From positions 148,115,596 through 148,179,595 of the forward strand of contig NC_051065.1 of assembly GCF_004664715.2 (NCBI RefSeq): 64,000 nt of DNA, read 5' to 3'. The position numbers were made by a program, and so were the translations under genes. A model generated the notes under the pieces. That model searched no databases, had not been told where the DNA came from, and saw only the letters and a program-made list of their open reading frames with translations. The stretch comes from Peromyscus leucopus. Taxonomy: Eukaryota; Chordata; Mammalia; Rodentia; Cricetidae. Of this stretch, positions 47,080-63,409 are shown in pieces. Every line of letters starts with the position of its first letter. The stretch's first letter is position 1.

Positions 47080-48090
47080 CTCCGGTTGTGAAACAGGACT
47101 GTGAAAGCGAAACCTAAGCAACAAAGCCATAGATTAAGTGATGTTCTTCCTCTAAATGTATCCAGAGTGCTTGGACACAAGGAACTCAGTGTGAACAGGC
47201 AGACTCAGAAGTGGTGCAAACAGGTCTTGATTTTTGATTATATGTACTGCATTGAATGAGAGAAATAAAAACAAAGCAAACAGACAAACAAACAAAAGAA
47301 ACCTCCAGCAGATACCTATTTGACATTCACCACGGACCGAGTGCTGAGTGTCTCATACACCGAACTCATGTCTTCTCACCAGCTGCCTCCACCTGTTACT
47401 GTCTTATAGGAAAAGAGAAAACTTAAACACAAAAAGTTCAAATGATTGGACCAAGGCCACTGAGCTGCTGAACTTTAGTCCCTCTGGCCCAGGAAAGAAG
47501 AAGCAGCCGTTTGTGAACAATTTTCTTTATATATAGCAGACTTAGATCCCTCTGGATTTTACAATTCAAAAATAACCTTTGGAGGAAGGAAGTCAGCTTC
47601 AGCCCTGGCCCTGCCTGTGGACGGGAAGAACTGGACCCTGCATTAAATAAACAGGCACTCTAATGGGGATGGATGCTTTGAATATTTCAAGTGCCTTCTC
47701 CTCCATCCCGAAATACATATGCTCACTTTAAAGTATAAAGTGACGTCTCGGGAGCTTGGGTGGCCCCAAGTTCTTGTTCAATTACTAAAGAGTAAACAAA
47801 TACAGCAGGAGTTGGTGACAGAGGAACCAATAAATGTGAGTCACTTCCTGAATACCTACTTCTTGACCCCAGATTTCAGGGCGAGCAAACACCCAGATGT
47901 GTGCACTGGCGTGTAGACTTGGTTGATGGAGTTTGACCTGCCCCCAGAGGGTGCATCGTGTTTACACACTATAGTTAGAAGCGTGCTAATCTGGTCTTCA
48001 GCAATAAAGGCAACGGTGAACCTCAGCGGCCACACTGAGTACCCTGAGAACTGGTGTCTGGGAAAATGGACTGAGACAATGTCTCAAAGT
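47080..48090. promoter_or_regulatory. Repeat-free block 5.4-6.4 kb 3' of AICDA, possible distal enhancer
   Basis: About 1 kb with no recognisable SINE or LTR. It contains an AP-1/BATF-type TGAGTCA at 47837-47843, followed at once by CTTCCTG, an ETS-type core. Mouse Aicda has a downstream enhancer (region 3) about 17 kb from its start and several kb past its end. This block lies in about the right place. The link is positional inference only. Confidence 0.3.
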
Positions 48091-48739
48091 GAGGTTCATA
48101 CATTTTTGGGGCTGGAGATGGGGCTCAGTACAGAGAGCGCTTGCCTAGGTTTCATGAAGTCTTATGTTTGACTTTCAGAACCATGTAAACCAGGAGTGAT
48201 GTCATAGGCATACACCCAGAACTTGGTAGGTGGAGACAGGAGAATCAGGAGTTCAAGGTCATTTTTGGCTCCATAGCAAGTGTGAGGCCAGCCTGAGCTA
48301 TGTGAGGGAAACCGTCTGAAAAAAAAAAAACAAAGTTCAGAGCTGCACTGCATCTCAAATGCTGCATCTCCTGGAAGAACTGATTTTATTTTTGTTTCTT
48401 TTTGTTGCCTTTCCCTTCTCTTTGTTTTGTTTGAGACAAAGTCTAACTATACAGCCCAATCTGGCCTCAGTCTTATGATCCTCCTGTCTCTGCTCTCAAG
48501 TACAGGCACAGTCTACCATATCCAACTTACAGCCCCCCCCCACACACACACACTTTTTTTCTTTAAGTCCTGGAGATTGAACCCAGGACTCTCCCATGAC
48601 GAGTAAGTACCCCACCATTGAGTTACACCCTCAGCTCCTGGAATAACTATTTTACAACAGAATCGCCCATATCTAGTGAATCCTGAGGGAGCATGAGAAG
48701 CGCTCTGCTGAAGGCAGATTCCTGGTAACACGAATAAAT

Positions 48740-49560
48740 TGATGGAATGGCTGAGCCATCTTCAGACACAGGCTGGAATCGAAGCTCTTTTCCTTCGCTG
48801 CCTAAGCCCTCGCCACATTTATTTCACAGCATATTTTATGAAATCCTGTCTCCTGTGGAAACATTCCGTTGGGAGTAAACAGACCATTGAAACTTTGGGG
48901 AAGAACATCTAGGGTTTATGCTACAGGAAAGGCCACCAGAGGTCCTCAGTTTGCTCTTCATATAGGCTGATTTTGTAGGACATTTGTGGAATCTTTTTGA
49001 ATGTCTGTGCATCACTGTTTTCTGTGTCTTCGGCTTAATTTCTTATTTAGGTCTCATGTCTGATAAAGATACATGACACCCCTGTGAAATTTAAATTGGA
49101 AAGAAAAAGAAACCAAATTGCATGGACCATGACAGTTTTAAAACCCCAGGGGCCGATTATATTTGATTAGGGCTCAAAAGTGATTATTTGTGCTGTGCAG
49201 ATTTCACGGTCTGAAGAGTAGAACATCTTGCTGTGTATACAGCTTTGCCTGAGCCTGTCTCCCAGATGGGCCAGGACTCCAGGCAAGTGCCCTCCCAAGG
49301 TGGCTCTTTCTTCACAGCCAGCCCTGCCAGATCCCGGTTATCGGAAACTCCCAGAGAGGGTGACAGACAGGTCTTGAGCAGTGACTAGCCCAGGGATGCT
49401 TAACTCTCTAGTTCTTGCCCCGCCCCCCAGCTCCATTTAACCTTATAAACCATCCTCTCATTAAACATTAGGTTTCTTAGGTAAAGTTACCTCTTCTCCA
49501 GATAGAATCCCATTTTTTATGAAATTAATAGGCAATGCGCTCTTCCTCTTTGCAGATTCA
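48740..49560. other. Repeat-poor unique block 3' of AICDA
   Basis: About 800 bp without recognisable SINEs or tandem repeats, about 4 kb past the AICDA 3' end. No exon pattern is seen. It could be conserved noncoding DNA. Confidence 0.35.
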
Positions 49561-50929
49561 GAGACATGCAGGAATTAGTCATTTGAAGGGAAGGATACGT
49601 CAGTGCATCCTTAAAGCTTCAGGAGCCAAGAATAAGGCAGATGCTACTTTCAACGTGCATACCCATGTGGGATGGGACCTAGAACAGTGGACATCCAACC
49701 ATGGGTTCAATTCCCAGGTAGCCTTTGCACCGCAGCATTAAACATCAGAGACAGCCGACAGGCCGGAGGATGGTCATGCTGCCTCAGTATCCACTCTTTT
49801 GTTCATTGTTATTGCGGCTGGATGCAGCTCGTGGACCAGAAGAGACAGGAAGGGTGTTTGAATAGAGAGAGGGGGATCCAAAGTCTTGTGATAGAGCCCA
49901 GGCTGGCTGGGAACTCATGAACCTCTTATCTAATCCTCCTGACTGCTGGGGTTACAGGTGTGTGCCACCGCGCCTGGAAACAACAATCTTAAAGTTCACG
50001 CACCAACAAAATACGAAATCACTGCACATCATGAAAATTGAATTCTCTAAGGAAATAAAACTAACACATGGGCCAGGCGGTGGTGGCACATGCCTTTAAT
50101 CCCAGCACTCGGGAGGCAGGATCAGGCGGTTCTCTGTGAGTTCGAGGCCAGCCTGGTCTACAGAGTAAGATCCAGGACAGGCACCAAAGCTACACAGAGA
50201 AACTCTGTCTGGCGGTGGGGGGGGACCCCAAACTAACACATGTTAAACCTCAGAATGATAAGAACCTGTTATATAGGGTTGTTAAAGCAAGGGCAGAGAC
50301 TGGGTGTGGAGGTGCAGGCCTTTAATACCAGAACACACATCTCACTAAGTAAATAATAAAGGAAACAAAGATTTAACACTGCGTTTTAATTTTTTATCTT
50401 TTTGTTGTGGTAGAGACAGGTCCAGATTGATCTCCGTTTTACTATGTGGCTTATATGATGTCTGTGTGAAGGTGCATGTGGGCACTGCAATCCTGTGGGA
50501 GTTTTGTTTGAGGCAGGGTCCCATGTATGCCACACTGGCCTTGAACTCACTGTGTTGTCAAGTCTGGCTGTGAACTTCCCACCCTCCTGCCTCATCTCCC
50601 AAGTGCTGGGATTATAAGTGTGCATAGCCACACCTAGATTCTTACTCAGGACGTTTTAGGTACTGTGTGGATTTTGTGTGTTTCTCTCTCATAGAGCACA
50701 GAGTTTTGTTTTTAAATTAATTAGCAATTCTCTTCCTATTTAGAATTGTGTTTACTTATTGCACGTGTATGGGGGAGGGGCAGGGGAGCTCACAAGCCGT
50801 GATGTTTATGAGGTCGTGGACAGCTTTGAATTGGTTTTCTCTTCTGTCGTGAGTTCCAGGGACCCAACTCAGGTTGTTAGTGTTGGCTGAAGAGGTCTTT
50901 ACCCACTTAGTCATCCGGCTGGCCCAGCA

Positions 50930-52745
50930 TCATGCTTTCATGGTATGTTCATGTTATAGTATGCATTGGTACTTCATTCCTTTTATGGCCAAATAAATTA
51001 AATTTCTCCCATGGATGTGCCACACTTTGCTTATGCATTCACCAACTGATGAGTATTTAAATGTATCGATTTTTGGCTATTATGCATACTGGATTTTTTG
51101 TTTGTTTTTTTTAGACTTATTTATTTATTATGTATACAGTATGTATGACTGCAGGTCAGAAGAAGGCATCAGATCTCATTACAGATGGTTGTGAGCCACC
51201 ATGTGGCTGCTGGGAATTGAACTCAGGACCTCTGGAAGAGCAGTCAGTGCTCATAACGTCTGAACCATCTCTCCAGCCCGCATACTGTTATTTTGAATAT
51301 TCATGTACAAAATTTATTTGGCCGTGTGTTTCTTTTGTTTGACCACGTGTCTTTTTGTTTGTGGTGTGTGCATGCGTGTTCAGTTGTGTGTGTGTATGTG
51401 TGTGTGTGCATGTGTGTATGTGTGTGTATATGTAGGTATCATTCATCAAGCTCTATCCACCCTTTTTTCTTTTTTCCTTTCTTTTTTTTTTCCTTTTTTT
51501 GAAGCAGGGTCTTGCTATGTAGGCAAGCTGGCCTCGAACTCACAGAAATCTACCCGTCTCTGTACCCTGAGTGCTCAGATTAAAGACATGTGCACCAATG
51601 CCGGATGGTGGTGGCACACACCTTTAACCCCAGCACTCGGGAGGCAGAGGCAGGCGGATCTCTGTGAGTTCTAGGAAAAGGTGCAAAGCTACACAGAGAA
51701 ACCCTGTCTCGAAAAACCAAAAAAAAAAAAAAAAAGATATGTGCACCAAGCACGACCTTTAAAAAAAAAAAAGTTTCTTTCATTCACCTGTAACTTGCCA
51801 AGTAGGATAGGCTGCCCAGGAGCCTCAGGGATCCACCTGTCTCTGCCTCCTGAGTGATGGGATTATGCACTACCATGCCCAGCTTTTTTTGCATGGGTGC
51901 TAGGGATCAAACTCTGGTCCTTGTGTTTGCAAGACAAACACTTTACGAACTGAGCCATCCATCTAACCCTTCAAGGTTGTAATTCTCTTCAGAACTCAGT
52001 AGTGGAAGGTATGGGTCCTGTAGCAATTACCTGTTTACTTTTTAGGATCTGTCAAACTGTTTCCCACAGTGATTATACATTTTACACTCCTATTCATCCA
52101 CAAGTTCCAAGTGCTCCACTGCCCCACTCACACTGTTTCAGTTGATGGCCATCCTGGTAGGTGGGAAACACTAGCTTAATCCAAAATCAGGAAGGTTTCC
52201 ATCTATGCTACTTTGAAGTTTTAAGCTTTCAATTCCTCCATGGAAGTATTTGATTGATAGTGAACACATCTCTGTGTATGATGTATGGAAAAGCCTCAAA
52301 TCTATTCTTTATTTGTTTTGTTTTATTTGAGACAGTCTTTCTTATTCCCAAACTGGCTTCAAACCGATCTTCCTGACTCCGCCTCCCAAGCAGAGTACAG
52401 GCAGGTGTCGCTATGTCAAATGCATTCTTTTTTTTTTTTTTTTTTTGTTTTGTTTTGTTTTTTGAGACAGGGTTTCTCTGTGTAGCTTTGCGCCTTTCCT
52501 GGAACTCATTTTGTAGACCAGACTGGCCTCGAACTCACAGAGATCCACCTACCTCTGCCTCCCGAGTCCTGGGATTAAGGGCGTGCGCCACCACTGCCTG
52601 GCTTAAATGCTTTCTTTAGACCTGACAGCAAGCCGTTCCCGCACCATCTGTTGACAGGACTAAACAAACACCTTGCACCTTTGTCAAAACTCAGTTGGTC
52701 ATAGATATATGGGTTAATTTCAGGACTCTCAATTAAATTTTACAC
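50930..52745 (+). mobile_element. Old L1 (L1M-type) 3' region, broken up by younger SINEs
   Basis: Ordered pieces of an L1M 3' end: GTACTTCATTCCTTTTATGGCC and ATTCACCAACTGATGAG (50950-51090), then GAATATTCATGTACA (51294), GTCAAACTGTTTCCCACAGTG (52046) and GCCATCCTGGTAGGTG, and TTTGTCAAAACTCAGTTGGTC (52680). A minus-strand B2 (51112-51280), a GT tract, B1 copies and other repeats interrupt it. Confidence 0.6.
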
Positions 52746-53460
52746 CACCATGCTATATTTACCTTTTTATTTTTCTCTTTTTTAAACACTTTAAAAAAAA
52801 AAGATTTATTTATTTATTATGTATACAGCATGTATGATTGCAGGCCAGAAGAGGGCACCAGATCTCACAGATAATTGTGAGCCACCATGTGGTTACTGGG
52901 AATTGAACTCAGGACCTCTGAAAGAGCAGCCGGTACTCTTAACCTCTGAGCCATCTCTCCAGCCCTATATTTACTTATTTTTCTAAGACAAGATCTCCCT
53001 ATGTAGTCTTGGCTATCCTAGAGCTCTCTATATACATCAGGCTGGCCTTGAACTCACAAAGATTCTCCTGCCTCTATCTCTCAAGTGCTGGGGTTAAAGG
53101 TGTGCACCATCACCGCCCTGTGATCTGCATGACTTTAATTTTATAAATCATTTTTTGACATTATTTTATTCAGTAGTTCATCTTCAAAACTTCCAAATTT
53201 TATTCATTTATTCAGTTCATTTAAAGTGAGCCAGAATAAATTTGCTGTGGGGAAAAAAAGTTTCTAAAATCCAAAAGAAAAGCTGCTGAGCAATATTGTT
53301 ACAGTTGGTCACAATTGTGTGCATTGCTACAGTAATTTCTGAAAGTTTCAAATTTATGAGACTTCAGGAACCCATTTCAGAAGAGGAAATGATGGCAGGA
53401 ACATCACTGGATGCTATACAGCATAATATAAAACAGGAATAGATACAGGAAGTAATGATG

Positions 53461-53466
53461 TTTATT
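53461..53466 (-). terminator. AICDA: Candidate AICDA polyadenylation signal
   Basis: AATAAA on the minus strand, about 1.7 kb after the stop. A second hexamer at 53581-53586 is equally canonical, so the true end is not settled. Confidence 0.45.
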
Positions 53467-54052
53467 TTTCACTTCTTCCACAGCAACTTACATGCAATAA
53501 ATACAGTTGTGTGCACAGGATTTTCTATGGGTCTCTTAATTGCATTATAAGGGTAACTAGGTAATAACTGCACAGGGATGTTTATTCTGAAATTTTTTCT
53601 AGACATCAAAGATAGTTGTTAGGGAGACTAGGCATAAATAGGGACAAAGAGGGAATCTATGTTGGTTCCTTATATTTTGTTGGGTAAAGCATAGTTTCCT
53701 TGCCACAATCTTGCATTTTTCCTTGTTAATTATTATCCCTCCCCCCTTTTTTTAAAATAGGGTCTCACTGTGCAGCCCAGGCTGCCCTCAAACTTACAAT
53801 CCTCCTGCCTCAGCCTCCTGAATACTGGGATTACAGATGATTGTCACTTTGCCTGGCATCAGATAAGAGTCTATTTTTTTACCTTCTTTCACAATTTTGG
53901 GGAGCAGCATCACACACACACAAAAAAAAAACCCCGAGAAAACCCTAACTTTGTTGGCATCCATCATCCAGAATGGATCACCTCTCAATACTCAAGCAGT
54001 TCCCAAGTGTCAATTAATAGAAGTCTGTACAGTTTTAGAGTCTGCGTTCCCA

Positions 54053-54430
54053 AGGTCGTGAGGAAAGGAGACTAGGGTGGCACGGCCATTCCTGCTGCCT
54101 TCCGTCTCTGCGCCCCTCTCAGAGCTCCCACGTTGGGCCCGTGTATCCCGAGGTTCACCACCTCCGTGGTCGGACGCAGCCACTATGAGGAGGGCCCGGG
54201 GAAGACTTTGCCATTTTCAGTGGGAAACACGTGGCTTTGATGACGGTTGGATCTGGATTTGCTGCCCCTTTCTTTAGTGTAAGGCACCAGCTACTTAAAA
54301 AATAAGGATGTTTAATTCACCCCTTTAACAGAGGAAGACTGTTTAAGAGATGTGATGTGAAAATTGGATTAAACTCTTGAACTCTTATACAGATAAGATT
54401 GTAAATAAACTGACGACATTAAAAAAAAAA
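54053..54430 (+). pseudogene. COX7C processed pseudogene inside the AICDA 3' UTR
   Basis: The intronless copy reads [19 protein letters not shown] and LPFSV, then after a small loss GSGFAAPFF, VRHQLLKK-stop, i.e. cytochrome c oxidase subunit 7C (mitochondrial inner membrane). The start codon has become ACG (54130-54132), and in-frame TGA at 54238-54240 breaks it. It keeps the 5' UTR, an AATAAA at 54404-54409 and an A-tail at 54421-54430. A 16-bp duplication with one mismatch (AGAGTCTGCGTTCCCA at 54037-54052, AGAGTCTGTGTTCCCA at 54430-54445) marks LINE-1-mediated insertion. It is opposite in sense to AICDA. Confidence 0.92.
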
Positions 54431-54640
54431 GAGTCTGTGTTCCCAGAGCATTTGATCCTTGAGGCATCAATTTATTTTCAGAGTGACTTCTTCTTAGTCC
54501 TCATCTGCATTTTAAGATCCCTTATGACAATCACTCAGAGGAGATCACGCAAAGTCCAAATCCCACCAAGCCCTCTCCCACACAAATATATATATACATA
54601 AAAAACACGACAGTGAAAACGTACAGCACACGCCTGCATA

Positions 54641-54648
54641 TTAATGCT
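54641..54648 (-). promoter_or_regulatory. AICDA: miR-155 seed-match site in the AICDA 3' UTR
   Basis: The mRNA reads AGCAUUAA here, a full 8-mer match to the miR-155 seed, about 520 nt after the stop codon. Mouse Aicda is directly repressed by miR-155 through one such 3' UTR site (established), so the site appears conserved. Confidence 0.75.
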
Positions 54649-55171
54649 TTTGAGAGAGAGACTTATGGTTGCTCAGATTCCCTCACCAGGACAGCCTACC
54701 ATCAATCCATGACCTCAGGGGAAGGGCTTCCTTGAAAGTCAGCCTCAAAGGAATAGAGCAGAAAAATCCATCACTGACACCCCTGACAATTCAAATGAAT
54801 AAAAACACAGAGGGTGGGTGTAACAAACCGTGTGATAGTCTCCATATGCTTTTCTAAGCATATATATATATGTATCTTCTGTTTCTGTCCTGCTTAAAAC
54901 TCAGAGAGAACGTCGCTTCCACTGTGGTCTGAAGTCCTGAAGTTCTGCTGTTCCCCAGTAGATGGCGATGCTGAACTCAAAGCTGCCATCAGCACTCTGG
55001 AGGGCCCACGCTATTTTGCGTCGCAAGTATTTTTTAAAAGTCATATAATTTCCCCCCTACACTACGAAAGTGAGTATTTAAGAAGAAAAACAGGTACTTG
55101 AAGGATCGTTTTGCTATCCACTGTCTTCAGTCGAGAAATTTCATCACATGTGACATTCCAGGAGGTTGCTA

Positions 55172-59546
<4,375 letters not shown>

Positions 59547-61526
59547 TCACTATGTTCTTCCTTCAGCTTTATTATTATTATTATTATTATTATTATTGCT
59601 GAAGATTGAACTAGAGCTGTGTGCGTGCTAGCTAGATAGCTCACCACTGAGCTGCACCCCCATACATACTACTGTCATTATTATTATTTTTTTAAATTAG
59701 GATTATTTGAGTTAAACCAGAAAAGACAGTCTTGCTTCCTTTCCAGATACCTGAGACATGCTCAGCTTAAAATTCATCCATCTTCCCAGCTTCAAATTGA
59801 GACCTATTGGGAGAGCCCTCACCCTATTTGGGTCCCCACGACAGCTGCCTTCTGCAACTGTCTTTAGCTGAGGATGACGTAAAATGATCTGGTCTTCGGT
59901 CTTATCATTGTATTTTCAGCTTTTCCTCCTGTCTCCACCTCCGTATTCCACGTGGATCTCAAACTCCATATGGTCAAGAAGCAGTCCTCACACACCCACG
60001 GCCTGCCCCCTCCCCTCCCCACAGTAGTCAAACTAGATAGTCGGTTGCCCATGATTAGTCTTTCCTCCGCTTCCATATTTAATTAATCGTGTAAATTTGT
60101 AATTTCTGCTGGGGGGGAGGGTAGTGGTGCATGCACTGGGAAGGCAGGGGCAGGTGGATCTCTCAGTTCCAGGCCAGGCTGGACTACACAGGGAGTTCCA
60201 AGATAGCCATGGCTACACAGAGAAGCACTGTCTCAAAAACTAACAACAAAATAAAAATGCACGTTCTATTGTGTCTCAGAAAAAAGTATGGGGCTTTGAC
60301 ATTCTGAAAACTTCTGCCCCGCTGTCTCCCAGCTACCCCAAGAGCATCACAGAACCAGAACCTTCCCAAAGCAAGTTATAAAGCCTGGCGAGGGCCAGGT
60401 AAGGTCGCTTCTGCCTGTAACCTCAGCACATGGGAGGATTGCTCGAAGTGTGAGCCCAGCCTGGGCTCTACAGCAAGAATACAGCACAGCAGTACAGCAG
60501 TTGCCTACCGTGTATGAGTCCCTGGATCCAATCCCCAGCACCACAAAACAAAAGGAAACCTAGAGAGGTCACTCTCAGCCAGGCATACGGGCAGACAAGT
60601 CCAATTCCAGAATTCGAGCGGGGAGGAAGGAAGAGCAGGAGTTCAAAGTCAGCCCGAGGAAAGAAGTCATTCTCTTCCTTGAAGACCCTCATTCTATGGG
60701 AGTCCTGTCCTCCATCCAGGGAAAGGAACGCTGTAGACAGGCCTTGCCTGATGGCCTCCGTCCCTCTCTAAGCACAGGGTCATATGAGGTCATGCCAACT
60801 TACAAGCGTATTTCTACACAGTAGCCATCCTTCATTGGACAGAAGCACAATAAAGCTCCCCTTGCGTCTTTAAAAAGTTACATCTAGTTACTATTGTTAT
60901 GTGCATCTTATGTGCATATGGACACATGCATGCATGTGGAGGTCAGAGGGCAACTTGGAGAGGTCGGCTCTCTGCTTCCATCATGGGAGGTCCAGAGATC
61001 ACACTGAAGTTGCCGGGTTTGGCAGCAAGCACCTTCACCTGGAAGCTGTCTGGACAGCCCTCCCTTGGTCTTTGGGTCTTCATTTCTGGATTTCCTTTGG
61101 TCAGCTTTGCTGGTTTTACTTTATTGATTTACTTTTGTTGTTTGTTTGGAGACTAGATCTCACACAGCTTCGGCTGATAGGGAGCTTGATGGGGATGACT
61201 CCCCTGCCTCCACTCCCCAGGGCTGGGATGGCAGGTGTGTCCCACCCACTTGTGTTGACGCGGTGCTGGGCACTTAACTCAGAGCTCTGTGCATGCTAGC
61301 AAGTTCTCTACTAACAGAGCTACGTCTCCGGCCCTGGAGGTTTCTCTCTTTCTTTAAAAATAAAATCTTTGTGAGGACTAGAGAGGGGGCTCAGCAGTGA
61401 AGAGCATGTACTGCTCTTCCAGAAGACCTGAGTTCTAGACCCAGCACCCACATCAGGTGGCTCACAAACACCTGTCGCTCCAGTTGCAAGGGACCCAACA
61501 CCTCTGGCTTCTGAGGGCACCTGCAC

Positions 61527-61528
<2 letters not shown>

Positions 61529-61574
<46 letters not shown>

Positions 61575-61632
61575 GGAGAGAGACAAAAATAATTTAAAAA
61601 ATCTCTCTCTATATATATACATACATACATAT

Positions 61633-61692
<60 letters not shown>

Positions 61693-61693
61693 A
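61529..61693. repeat. Two (CA)n tracts separated by a TA/CATA spacer
   Basis: CA runs at 61529-61571 and 61637-61693 with CTCTCTATATATATACATAC between. The first is the tail of a B2. Confidence 0.9.
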
Positions 61694-62092
61694 TATGCCA
61701 TAGCACGTGTGTGGGGATCAGAGTACAACCTGGGGTGTTGGTCCTTGACTTCCATCTTATCTGAGGCAGGGTCACTTGTTCACTGCTGTGCACCCCAGGC
61801 TAACTGGCTCACAAGCTTCTCCTCTCTCTACCTCCCATCTTGCCTTAGAAGCACTGGGATTACAGTCGTCTGCTTTGCGAGGGCTAAACCCCGCGTCATG
61901 CTTTCATGGCGAGTACTGCTCCCACAGAGCCGTCTTCCCAGCCCACAAGTTTCTTTAAAGAATTTAAAGTCCCTGTTAACGCTGTGGGCATAGTAACAGG
62001 AGCCAGGAGATAACATTGAATAGTAAAAACCAGTGTCCCTCACTTGTAGGGACAGCACTGCCACACAGTGGTGCCGGGTGGAAGTGCAGAGA

Positions 62093-62134
<42 letters not shown>

Positions 62135-62164
62135 TCGTTAGGAATTTGAATACGGTTTTGATGC

Positions 62165-62660
62165 CAGAGAATTGAAACCTTTTTTCACTTTTTTTGGTTG
62201 TTGTTGAGATGTAATTTACATATTAAGCTCCTCTCACTTAAAATCTACAGCTCAATGAAGGCTCACACGTCCGCACCCCAGACTGCCAGCGTGATGAGCG
62301 TGGACGGCACTTCTAGGCTTCTTAAGTTTCTTCATTTCTATTTGCTGGTATTTCTCCTCCTACCCAGGCACCGCTGACCCGCTTTCTGTAAATGTAAATT
62401 ATTCTACTTTTCTGTAATTTTGTATAAATCCCATCCCCTCCTTCCTGTGTGACTTCGCTCACTGAACCTAGTGAATTTGATATTCATCCAAGTATTAGTA
62501 GTTGCTTCCTTTTTCCTGTTGAGTAATATTCTATTGTGTGGTATAGCATGGTTTCTTTCTTCATTCACGTGCTGATTGACATTGGGTACGGACCGCTTTG
62601 GTGCTGTGGTGGAAAGAACTGCTATGAATATTCACGTACCATCATTGATTGCATGTACTT
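62165..62660 (+). mobile_element. Old L1 (L1M-type) 3' fragment
   Basis: GAGTAATATTCTATTGTGTGG, TTCTTCATTCACGTGCTGATTG and AACTGCTATGAATATTCACGTAC follow the L1M 3'-end pattern. A 32-base A-run (62099-62130) stands just before it and belongs to something else. Confidence 0.6.
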
Positions 62661-63332
62661 GACAGCTCACATTTCAATAATGCAATACAAGTCCCTGACT
62701 TTTGGGGAAAATTTTTCTTTTGAGATTTGGTCTTGCTGTGTGACCCATGCTGACCAGGAGATCTCTATGTAGCTGCAGCTGGCCTCCAATTCCCGATCCT
62801 CCTGTCTTAGCCTCTAACAGTAGTAGCTTTATTCTGAAATAATAATTTACTATGATAGCTCCATGTCTACTGTTTATCACCAGCTATAAAACCCCTTAGC
62901 AGCCGGGCATGGTGGTCCCACACCTTTAATCCCAGAATTTGGGGAGGCAGAGGCAAGTGGATTTTTGTATATTGGAGGCTAGCCTGGTTTACATGGAGAA
63001 TTCTAAGCCAGCCAGGCTTTGTAGCGAGACCCCGCCTCACAACAACAATAACACCAATAAACACGAGCGAGGCTAAGCTCAGTATATGACAAGGAGCATA
63101 TGACAGGGAGAAATGACCTATCTCTCATATCCAGCCAGTTTTCAACATCGTGAGCATCGTCTCTTAGCAATCAATCCCCTTTATATTTCACTAAACTTTC
63201 TGTGCTATCTAGATGGGAAAACCTTTTCAGTGGATCGAACCTGGAACCTTGTACATGCCGGCGAGTGCCGTACCACGGAGCCATACTCACAGTCCTGAAT
63301 TTTTTCCACATACTGTGCGTAGCCTGTGTATG

Positions 63333-63339
<7 letters not shown>

Positions 63340-63393
<54 letters not shown>
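63340..63393. repeat. (GT)n microsatellite
   Basis: About 27 GT units in AICDA intron 1. Confidence 0.92.
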
Positions 63394-63396
<3 letters not shown>

Positions 63397-63409
63397 GGGG
63401 GCTGCTATA

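Larger units (their letters stand above)
40884..53460. other. Intergenic region between convergent APOBEC1 and AICDA
   Basis: No intact gene was recognised. It holds SINEs (B1 at about 41090-41220 +, 43725-43868 -, 44210-44320 -, 50075-50220 +, 51600-51735 +, 52455-52605 -, 52970-53125 -; B2 at 41530-41740 -, 50740-50930 -, 51112-51280 -, 52798-52965 -), LTR-derived segments, a URR1-like piece at 45100-45425, the RPS2 retropseudogene, a family B LTR and a fragmented L1. Stretches without recognisable repeats are 42860-43470, 47080-48090 and 48740-49560. Confidence 0.65.
53461..55171 (-). other. AICDA: AICDA 3' untranslated region (predicted extent)
   Basis: From the stop codon to an AATAAA (minus strand) at 53466-53461, about 1.7 kb, similar to the known mouse 3' UTR length. 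SINEs resume only beyond 53130. It contains the miR-155 seed match at 54648-54641 and the COX7C retrocopy at 54053-54430. Another AATAAA at 53586-53581 is an alternative end. Confidence 0.6.

Noticed and set aside
54077..54277. 66-residue open reading starting [10 protein letters not shown]
   Set aside because: It is a wrong-frame reading of the COX7C retrocopy. The real frame lacks its ATG and has an in-frame stop.
60514..60771. 85-residue reading in AICDA intron 1
   Set aside because: It has no recognisable domain, the left part is a diverged SINE and no splice context is seen.
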